This document shows positions 25,830 to 33,866 of a stretch of DNA of 64,000 nt, piece by piece. This DNA comes from Anaerosporobacter faecicola (GTDB lineage Bacteria > Bacillota > Clostridia > Lachnospirales > Lachnospiraceae), in assembly GCF_012070565.1 (NCBI RefSeq), contig NZ_JAAQRO010000033.1:28889-92888 (forward strand), in the 5' to 3' direction. A model generated the notes under the pieces. It did not search any database. It had not been told where the DNA came from and worked only from the letters and a program-made list of their open reading frames with translations. Every line of letters begins with the position of its first letter. Position 1 is the stretch's first letter. The position numbers were made by a program, and so were the translations under genes.

Positions 25830-28800
25830 ATGAAGCAAAAAGCTACATGTCGAAGAGTAATCAGTATCCTAATGGTACTGGTTATGGTGGTTACATTGTT
25901 GCCAGATCAATTCCGAATGGTCAAGGCAGAAGCAGAGACGGTAAGAAGACTTGATGATAAAGTCGAACTTGTTGTAGGTGGACAACCTTATACTATGAAC
26001 TTATATAGTGATGGGGTTTATGAAATTGCAGTACCGGCAGCATCTGGTGCAGCAATTGAGGTAAATGTAAATGGGACAAAAGCAGGAAGTTCAACATGGG
26101 AAACTGCTGGGACAAATGACGTTTATGTTACCTATAATTCAGTAACAAAGGAAATTCAGAATTCCATCTCAAATAGTGGAGCATTTAAGCAATCTGCAAC
26201 CTGGGTGGGAAAATTATCAGATCTTACAGGAGCGGATTTAGCTGATTGGACACCAGGGGATGAAAAAGCCGATTTAGATTATATGGGGGGCGGCATATTC
26301 CAGAAAACATTCGGGTTTTCAGAGTTAGAATCTGATTTTGTTTTACAGCATGATGGATATAAAGTAGCGTATAACCATGACTGGGGTAACGGAGAAGTTT
26401 CTGACGGAGATAAAGTTGCACTTACAATTCCAAGTGGAAGCAATCAGATAACCGTTTATGCAAATTCAAGAACGGGATACATAACAGATTCAGTGAACAC
26501 ACCAACCATTGAAAAAGAGGTTTCCTTAATAGGAAGCATAAGAAATGATGAAGCAGTGAATTGGGAAATCGCACAAGCTGGATGGGAATTTACGAATATA
26601 GATGGTTCGTATGCGGTATATAATCAAGTATTTGATGCGGGAACATACGATTATAAAGTAGTATTTAACAAAAATGAATGGGCAGAAGGCGGAAATAATA
26701 CAATTATATTACCAGATACGACAAATGTAGTATTTGTCTATGATTATTCCACCAACATGGTATATGATTCTGTGAACGATTACAATACAGTAGCAAGTTT
26801 TCTTGGATTCCCTGGCAATGGAGAAGAAGAACTGGTTCCAGATAAGATTGTTGCACAACCAGGAGGACAAAGTGTATGGAGAGTAACAGGTAATTGTGCA
26901 CAGTTTGATAATTGGAATACAACAGGGGCAAATAGTGTTATGAGCCATCTGGTAGGAGAATACTATGCAAAATCCGTTGTATTAAATGCAGGTTCCTATG
27001 AGTTCAAGTTTACCAAGAATGGAACTTGGGATGGTGCCATTGGAGGAACAGAGGACAATTTCAAATTAACACTGACAGAAAAAACAAAGGTTAATTTTTA
27101 TATCAATGATGAGCTGGAAGGAAATGATCGAGCAAGAATCAATATTGATTCATTAGAATCACAAGGATTAAAACAATACATTCCACAACGTACACAAGAA
27201 ACTTGGCCAAGATTGGTAGGGAATATCCAGACTTTACTTGGAGATGAAGCAGACTGGAATCCTGCATCTGCAAAGAATTTCTTAGTAGATTATTATTTTA
27301 ATGATACGGAATATCGGATACAAAGAACGATAGCTCCAGAACGTTTTCCAGCAGAATATTCTATAAAAGTAGTATACGGGAATAGCTGGGATTCAGTGGA
27401 TTATGGAGATGGTACTGATAATCATGTCTTAAAAGTGTTAGATGCAGCAAATGTTACCTTTACAACAACCGTACCAACAGAATTTGCGGATGGAAAAGGT
27501 GTACTAAAAGATGATTACAAGCCTCAAAATTCTGCATATGATGGTAAGATTGATACTGCTGAATTGTATTATGACAGCCAGTCAACTACTTACAAGAGTC
27601 CATTTGGTGCAATTCCGATGGAAGGGGAGAATGTAACCTTCCGCTTGGCTGCAAAGGCAGGCGATGCACAGCTTGTGAAACTGGAATTAGCAAATAGTAA
27701 TGATATTGCAAAGACTTATCCTATGAGTATTGTTACTGTTCTAGATGATAAGGATTATTGGGAAGTTACTGTCCCTGCAAAAGATTTTGACTCCATTGGT
27801 GTGTGGTCCTATAAGTTTATTGTTGTAGATGGTACGGCAAAGGTAGAGTATGGAGATGATGGTGTCTCAGGTGGAACGGGAGCTTATGCAGAAGAAGGAC
27901 AAACTGGTTATGATCTTACCGTATATGAGAAAGATTTTAAAACACCAGATTGGATGAAGAATGCAGTTGTGTATCAGATCTTTCCGGATCGTTTTTATGA
28001 TGGAGATTCTTCCAATAACAATGCCAAATTAGTGGATGGTTCAAGAGGAGATGGTGTTCAACTTTTTGATGGTTCAGAAGGTGCAGCAGGAAATTGGTCG
28101 GATTATCCAGAAAATCCAAGACAATCAGAGGAAGCCAATAAACCATATTATCCAGATGCAACCACAGATGGGGTTTGGTCGAATGAATTCTACGGTGGTG
28201 ATATTAGTGGAATTCGTACGAAGTTATCCTATCTCCAACATCTTGGGGTAACTGCAATCTATCTCAATCCAGTATCATGGGCTGCGTCAAATCACAAATA
28301 TGATGCGACGGATTACAAACACTTAGACCCAATGTTTGGGGAACCAATCTATAACGTGGCAGGAGATCCGACTTCCGGTTTGAACTATGAAGAGACGAAG
28401 AAAGCGTCGGATCTGGTATATAAAGCATTTGCAGATGTATGTAACGAACTTGGAATCTATTTGATTGCAGATGGAGTATTCAATCATGTAGGAGATGATT
28501 CCATCTATTTTGACCGTTATGAAAAATATCCAGAGATTGGTGCTTACGAGTATTGGAGCAAGGTATGGAATACCGTAGAGACCCAAAAAGTAACACAAGC
28601 AGAAGCAGAAAAACAAGTAAAAGCAAACTACAAGGCACAGATTAATCCGAATACCAATACCTATTATACAGAGGAAGACTTTGTCTATACAACTTGGTTT
28701 GAAGTTGGTCCAGATAAGGTTTACGATAAAAATGGAAACTTTGAACGGTATGAATACGAATGTTGGTGGGGCTATGATTCTCTTCCATGTGTGAAGTCTG

Positions 28801-31800
28801 TTACAGCAGAAGAGACCAACTTGACCAATGATGAGAATGCAACAATAGCGGGAAGTCACGAATACAATAATGTAGAATACCGCAATGAAGTAATTGGTTA
28901 TGAACTGACAGGAAAGTCAGATGCAGCAGCACAAGAAGCAATGCAAGAAGCCAATTCTCAAAGATGGTTGTGGATGGGAGCCAATGGATGGCGACTTGAT
29001 GTTGCACCAGATGTATCCGATGCAACATGGCAGCAATTTAGAAAAGCAGTGAAATCGGCAGCGGGTTATACGGATGCCAATGGTAATACAATTGCAGATC
29101 CAATAATTCTAGGAGAAGAGTGGGGAGTTGCAACGAAATATCTCTTAGGAGACATGTTTGATTCCGTTATGAATTACCAATTCCGTTCCGCATTACAGAA
29201 TTTTATCATTAATGGGGCAGATGCTAAGACATTTGATGCGCAGTTGGAAACAATTCGAGAGAACTACCCAGAAGAAGCATGGTATGCGATGTTAAATTTG
29301 GTGGATTCCCATGATACCGTTCGTAATATCACGAAGATTGACAATCCAAGTTGGGAAGAAGAGAATACAGCGAATGCAAAAGAAGCATCGGAACGAGCAA
29401 TACAATTACAGGCATTAACAGCAATCTTTCAATTAAGCTATCCAGGGGCTCCAACCATCTACTATGGAGACGAAGTTGGTGTAACAGGAACGAAAGATCC
29501 AGATTCTAGACGTACCTTCCCATGGGAGCGAATCAATGCTAGTACGAATGAAATCGCTACTGCATATGCAGATCAATATGGTACGCTATACAATACATAT
29601 GTTAATGCAGCAAATGTTCGTAATGCGAACAAAGAGCTATTCGCAACTGGTGATATTAAGACAGCATATGCAGAAGGAAATGTTATCGCATATGCAAGAA
29701 AGAGTGATACAAAAGGTGGTCTGGCAGCAATTAATACATCGGATCAGGCAGTAACCTTTGAAGCGGATGTTACCGACTTCCTTCCAGAAGGATTGGTTCT
29801 TAAAGACCAATTAGGCAGTTCAGTACAAAGCGTAGTAAATGGCGGAAAAGTAAACATTACAATTCCAGCATATTCAGGAATTATGATGGTTTCCACACAA
29901 GGATTTGATGAACTTCCTGTAGCACCTACTACGGTAACAGCAGTTGAAACCAATGGTGCAAAAGGAAAGGTTACCGTTTCTTGGGATGCAGTGGAAGGCG
30001 CAGATTCTTACGGTGTGTATCGTGCATATCTAGATGGTGCAGACAAAGAATTTCTTGCAACTGTTACAGAAACAACATATGAAGATACAAGCGTAACCAA
30101 TGGTACAAGATATTATTACTACATCAAAACAAATAAAGATGGTTTATCAAGTAACTATAGTACTTATGCCTCTGCATTACCATCGTATGAAATTACTTCC
30201 CTTGGAAAACCAAGCGATGCGCAAGACGTAACATTAGGTATGGGCAATACGACAGAAGAGATTACAGCAACGATTGCAATACCTGGATTGACGGATGATG
30301 AGCAATATACGAATAAAGATGTACCAAACCTTTCTTTGATGCTATTCTATTATACGGGAGAAAAAGAGAGTGCAGAAAGCGTGAAACTGCGTTACAAAGA
30401 AGATGTCCTTACGGATGGAAAAGTAACTGCCAAAACATATAGTACGTCCTTCGAACCGACAAGAGTAGGAGAATATAGATATTTTGCAAAAGCTACTGTT
30501 AATAATGGCTATACCTTTACTTCTTCAGAAGAAAATGTACTGACTGTTATAGCATCTGCGAATACGGATAAACCAGTAAAACCAGAATTACAACAGGCAT
30601 TATCAGAATCAAATCGTGCTACACTGAATTGGACTTGTGAAGATTCATCTGTGAAAGGATTTGATATCTTCCGTAGTCAGGCAACGAAGAATGGGGAAGG
30701 TGCTGTAACATTTAGTGAATTCCAGCGTATTGATACGGTTGATGCAGCAACGAATGGTTATGTTGATTATGCAGTCAATAATGATACAACCTATAAGTAT
30801 TATGTTGAAGCATTTAATGAATATTATAATCGAACAAAATCTGAGATAATCGAAGTTACACCAAAACTTGTAATGGTGGAAGTTACTATGCGTTTGACGA
30901 TACCGACAAAAGTTTATACGTCAGCAACGGATTCTATCTATATTGCTTCCGATGCGAATGGCTGGACACCAGATGGATGGGAACTGAAAAAACCAAGTGG
31001 TGCAACAGACGGCAATATCGTGGAATACACCTTCAAGATGATGGCAGGTAAGAAGATTCAATACAAGTATACAAGAGGTTCCTGGGAAACAGAAGCATTA
31101 ACAAGTAGTAATCCAAACGATACAACTTCAGCAGGAAACTATGGATATAGTGCCATGGACACGAATATTCCACTTACAATCCGCAACCAAGGCGGAAATA
31201 AGATGCTTGTAGAAGATTATGTATTACGTTGGGTTGATATGCCATTAATGATTACTGTACCAAGAATCTCCTATGGAAATGAGGATATTAGCTATGAGAC
31301 AACAGAGGAAACCTTTGATCTGCAAGCAAGCGTCCCTATGGGAGGTATATTTACCATCAATGGTACGGATATTAATTCCATTCAAGCTGGAGCGCTTGAT
31401 GCGTATGGTAATGTTCGTTTAAACAAGATTCCTTTGGAAGTTGGAGTGAATACCTTCGTTCTTCATATTGAGCCAACAGAAGATACAAAGAAGAAAGAAT
31501 GGTTAACGGATTCAGGTAGAATTGAAACACAGATGACTGCCACAAAAACGATTACCATTACAAGAAAGCAAAGTGGTGTACAAGAAGGGGATAAGGAAGA
31601 CGATAAAGGAGAAGGAACGAATACAGGAAGCAATGGATCTGCTCCTTCTAGTGAACCAAGAATAGTTGGACAAAGTAGTACATCAGGCTGGGAAGCAATC
31701 AATGAAAGTTTGGTTCGTATGGTGAAAGATTTAGACAAAGAGCAGATAGAGGAAAAAGTTGTGGAAGTTATCATGAATGAAGCAACAAAAGTTCCTTATA

Positions 31801-32735
31801 AGATCTTTACCACAATAGCAGGTACTTCAATCAAATTGGTATTGATAACAAAAGATTATCAATGGACGATTGAGGGAGAACGCATTGATACTGGCATTTT
31901 ATCTGAACTTAGCAAGTCAGATGAGGCGATAGATCTTGGTTTTGTAAATCTTGATAAAGATACGAAAAAGCAAGAAATTGATACCATCTTAGAACATACA
32001 TTAGCTAAGAATAAGGATACAAGAAAGGTTACTGGTATTACGTATTTTGAATTAGCTCATGAAGGAAAATTCCCATTCGAAGCACAGTTAACATTTACGG
32101 TAGGAAAAGAGTATGCAGGAAAAACTATTTTCTTAAATTATGTAAATGAAAAAGAAGATCAAGTAGAACCACAATGCTATGTACGTGTAAAGGATAACGG
32201 CCAGGCTACTGTTCGTTTCGAACATGCTTCAAAGTATGTAGTAACCCTTGAAAATACAGTTTTACCTACATTATTAACGAAAAAAACACTTTATACAGGA
32301 AGTACATATAAGATTGGAACGAAAGTTAAGAACTCTTTACCAGGTGATGCGGCTACTTACTATACGAGTAAGAAATCTGTTGTATCAGTAAGTAAATCAG
32401 GAAAACTTACGGCGAAAAAAGCGGGTACAGCAACGATCACCACTCGATATGTACAAAACGGTAAGGTATATGTGTTCTTAACAAAAGTAACTGTGAAAAA
32501 ACCATATATTAAATTGACAAAGGTTCCAACGAAATTAAAAGTCAAAGAAAGCTTTACCTGCAAAGCAAAAGTATATGGAGCAAAAGATTCCCTTGTATGG
32601 TCAGTTTCTGATACAAAAGTCGCTTCAATCAATAAGAAAACAGGAAAGATCAAAGCGAAAAAGGCTGGGAAAGTAGTTGTTACTGTAAAAGCAGGAGATA
32701 TTACAAAGAAATTCACAATAACAATAACAAAATAA
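25830..32735 (+). CDS. Multimodular secreted GH13 amylopullulanase-like enzyme
   Basis: This 2301-residue exported glycosidase breaks alpha-glucans such as starch or pullulan. The start is the ATG after GAAGGAGAGG; it gives a signal peptide (MKQKATCRRVISILMVLVMV). Domains in order: several pullulanase-type X25 beta-sandwich modules (roughly residues 110-570), a CBM34-like N domain (about 600-690), and the GH13 barrel from about 700 to 1260. The barrel has conserved regions DGVFNHVG, GWRLDVAPD (nucleophile Asp1057), GEEWG (acid/base Glu1096) and VDSHDT (Asp1162). After it come a C domain, two FN3 domains (about 1360-1460 and 1590-1680), a CBM20-like starch-binding module (about 1680-1790), an unassigned beta domain, a linker, a further unassigned domain, and two Lys-rich Big2 domains (about 2140-2301). 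The Big2 tail probably holds it at the cell wall; no LPXTG motif is present. Substrate preference is not decidable. Confidence 0.9.
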   Translation: MKQKATCRRVISILMVLVMVVTLLPDQFRMVKAEAETVRRLDDKVELVVGGQPYTMNLYSDGVYEIAVPAASGAAIEVNVNGTKAGSSTWETAGTNDVYVTYNSVTKEIQNSISNSGAFKQSATWVGKLSDLTGADLADWTPGDEKADLDYMGGGIFQKTFGFSELESDFVLQHDGYKVAYNHDWGNGEVSDGDKVALTIPSGSNQITVYANSRTGYITDSVNTPTIEKEVSLIGSIRNDEAVNWEIAQAGWEFTNIDGSYAVYNQVFDAGTYDYKVVFNKNEWAEGGNNTIILPDTTNVVFVYDYSTNMVYDSVNDYNTVASFLGFPGNGEEELVPDKIVAQPGGQSVWRVTGNCAQFDNWNTTGANSVMSHLVGEYYAKSVVLNAGSYEFKFTKNGTWDGAIGGTEDNFKLTLTEKTKVNFYINDELEGNDRARINIDSLESQGLKQYIPQRTQETWPRLVGNIQTLLGDEADWNPASAKNFLVDYYFNDTEYRIQRTIAPERFPAEYSIKVVYGNSWDSVDYGDGTDNHVLKVLDAANVTFTTTVPTEFADGKGVLKDDYKPQNSAYDGKIDTAELYYDSQSTTYKSPFGAIPMEGENVTFRLAAKAGDAQLVKLELANSNDIAKTYPMSIVTVLDDKDYWEVTVPAKDFDSIGVWSYKFIVVDGTAKVEYGDDGVSGGTGAYAEEGQTGYDLTVYEKDFKTPDWMKNAVVYQIFPDRFYDGDSSNNNAKLVDGSRGDGVQLFDGSEGAAGNWSDYPENPRQSEEANKPYYPDATTDGVWSNEFYGGDISGIRTKLSYLQHLGVTAIYLNPVSWAASNHKYDATDYKHLDPMFGEPIYNVAGDPTSGLNYEETKKASDLVYKAFADVCNELGIYLIADGVFNHVGDDSIYFDRYEKYPEIGAYEYWSKVWNTVETQKVTQAEAEKQVKANYKAQINPNTNTYYTEEDFVYTTWFEVGPDKVYDKNGNFERYEYECWWGYDSLPCVKSVTAEETNLTNDENATIAGSHEYNNVEYRNEVIGYELTGKSDAAAQEAMQEANSQRWLWMGANGWRLDVAPDVSDATWQQFRKAVKSAAGYTDANGNTIADPIILGEEWGVATKYLLGDMFDSVMNYQFRSALQNFIINGADAKTFDAQLETIRENYPEEAWYAMLNLVDSHDTVRNITKIDNPSWEEENTANAKEASERAIQLQALTAIFQLSYPGAPTIYYGDEVGVTGTKDPDSRRTFPWERINASTNEIATAYADQYGTLYNTYVNAANVRNANKELFATGDIKTAYAEGNVIAYARKSDTKGGLAAINTSDQAVTFEADVTDFLPEGLVLKDQLGSSVQSVVNGGKVNITIPAYSGIMMVSTQGFDELPVAPTTVTAVETNGAKGKVTVSWDAVEGADSYGVYRAYLDGADKEFLATVTETTYEDTSVTNGTRYYYYIKTNKDGLSSNYSTYASALPSYEITSLGKPSDAQDVTLGMGNTTEEITATIAIPGLTDDEQYTNKDVPNLSLMLFYYTGEKESAESVKLRYKEDVLTDGKVTAKTYSTSFEPTRVGEYRYFAKATVNNGYTFTSSEENVLTVIASANTDKPVKPELQQALSESNRATLNWTCEDSSVKGFDIFRSQATKNGEGAVTFSEFQRIDTVDAATNGYVDYAVNNDTTYKYYVEAFNEYYNRTKSEIIEVTPKLVMVEVTMRLTIPTKVYTSATDSIYIASDANGWTPDGWELKKPSGATDGNIVEYTFKMMAGKKIQYKYTRGSWETEALTSSNPNDTTSAGNYGYSAMDTNIPLTIRNQGGNKMLVEDYVLRWVDMPLMITVPRISYGNEDISYETTEETFDLQASVPMGGIFTINGTDINSIQAGALDAYGNVRLNKIPLEVGVNTFVLHIEPTEDTKKKEWLTDSGRIETQMTATKTITITRKQSGVQEGDKEDDKGEGTNTGSNGSAPSSEPRIVGQSSTSGWEAINESLVRMVKDLDKEQIEEKVVEVIMNEATKVPYKIFTTIAGTSIKLVLITKDYQWTIEGERIDTGILSELSKSDEAIDLGFVNLDKDTKKQEIDTILEHTLAKNKDTRKVTGITYFELAHEGKFPFEAQLTFTVGKEYAGKTIFLNYVNEKEDQVEPQCYVRVKDNGQATVRFEHASKYVVTLENTVLPTLLTKKTLYTGSTYKIGTKVKNSLPGDAATYYTSKKSVVSVSKSGKLTAKKAGTATITTRYVQNGKVYVFLTKVTVKKPYIKLTKVPTKLKVKESFTCKAKVYGAKDSLVWSVSDTKVASINKKTGKIKAKKAGKVVVTVKAGDITKKFTITITK

Positions 32736-32775
32736 ATAGTTAACATATGAAAATGGGATTTCGTATTCCATAATT

Positions 32776-32859
32776 AAAAACAATTTTCATTGAATGGTGC
32801 ATAAGGAGAAGGTATAATACCGAAATCAGAATGTACTATTCGTGAAAATTGTTTTTTTT
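32776..32859 (+). terminator. Terminator of the amylase gene
   Basis: AAAAACAATTTTCA near 32776 pairs with TGAAAATTGTTTTT ending near 32859; the right arm runs into a T-tract. The long loop contains an AAGGAGAAGG and TATAAT-like stretch with no open frame after it. Confidence 0.65.
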
Positions 32860-32946
32860 AAACGAATTCTTCTCTTTAAGCGAGGGGCATTATTGAGGTT
32901 TGTATCAAGTTAAACTATAAGTTGCATTTATAGGTATAAAGATGAC

Positions 32947-32975
32947 TTGAGAAATCATGGTAGAAATGGTATGAT
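32947..32975 (+). promoter_or_regulatory. SigA-type promoter of the lipoprotein/C25 protease operon
   Basis: TTGAGA at 32947-32952 and TATGAT at 32970-32975 have a 17-bp spacer, about 88 bp before the lipoprotein start. Confidence 0.6.
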
Positions 32976-33062
32976 TAGTATTACAATACGCATTTATCCA
33001 ATTGTATCTCAATTCAATGGAAAATGCTAAGAGAGGACATAATAGGAAAGTGGAGGAGCTGT

Positions 33063-33755
33063 ATGAAAAAAAGAAAGATATGGTTTTGCATTTTACTAAC
33101 TTGCGCTTGTGTAGCCACGGGATGTGCAAAAGAAAAGACAAAAAATAATAACACAGAAACAGAGAACAAAACGGAAACACAGGATACGACGCAAAAGGAG
33201 AATACACAAGGGTGCAAAGTAGAAAAGGATAAGATTACCATTCATTTTGAACTCTATCAGGTGAACACGGAAAAGCAAGACGATGGAAAGATGAAACTCA
33301 ATGTAGATGGGTTTGATGCCAGTTATGATGAAACCTCAATTCCATTCCTTTCTTATGTACTTGCATTACCACAAGATACAACATTGGATAAAATCAGTAC
33401 CGCCAATTGGTCAGATACGGTGAATACGTTAGAAGATGTTGATCTTGCGGATCTTAAACTAGCTCCAGTGTCAGAAGATAGTAGCAGTGGAACCTTGGAA
33501 GAAACCAGTGATTCTGGATTTAAAGTTCGCGTATTTTCACAGGATTTTCAAGGAATCCCAGTTGTATATGTTTCAATATACCCAATTACATATGATAAAG
33601 AAAAAAGTCAAGTTCAATTTGTACAAAGTGGTGACTTTGAAATTGCTTTAAAACAAGAAGCTTGGGATCTTTCCCATTATGATTCACCAGAACGAATTAA
33701 GAATGTAGTAGATAATCCAGAATTAGTTGATTCCTATAAGGTCTCAGAAAACTAG
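33063..33755 (+). CDS. Lipoprotein resembling a C25 protease propeptide
   Basis: This 230-residue protein has a lipoprotein signal peptide with lipobox VATGC, then a polar Asn/Thr/Lys/Glu linker, so it is anchored on the outer face of the membrane. The mature domain can be aligned by eye with the propeptide of the C25 protease encoded next. Both have an alternating I-x-I strand, then GK-x3-[IV]DG[FL], an IPxL or LPSKS turn before [VA]L[IA]LP/IP, a [LV][AE]P segment, and a closing strand with YP[IV]xYDxE or YPVQYQE. That is the layout of C25 propeptides. It lacks any protease domain. The start is the ATG at 33063, after GGAGGAGCTGT; the earlier in-frame start at 33024 has no such site. It may chaperone or inhibit the neighbouring protease. 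That role is inference. Confidence 0.7.
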   Translation: MKKRKIWFCILLTCACVATGCAKEKTKNNNTETENKTETQDTTQKENTQGCKVEKDKITIHFELYQVNTEKQDDGKMKLNVDGFDASYDETSIPFLSYVLALPQDTTLDKISTANWSDTVNTLEDVDLADLKLAPVSEDSSSGTLEETSDSGFKVRVFSQDFQGIPVVYVSIYPITYDKEKSQVQFVQSGDFEIALKQEAWDLSHYDSPERIKNVVDNPELVDSYKVSEN

Positions 33756-33866
33756 GTTTTTGATTCATTAAACTTTGACACATATCACAAGGGTCAATTG
33801 CAAAGATTGTATAAGACAATTAATTGACAGAATTGGACTCAGACAATTGTAGAAAGGAAAAAGCGT

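Noticed and set aside
28323..28859. 178-residue minus-strand hydrophobic frame
   Set aside because: It lies opposite the GH13 catalytic barrel, has no ribosome binding site and its hydrophobicity comes from antisense codon composition.
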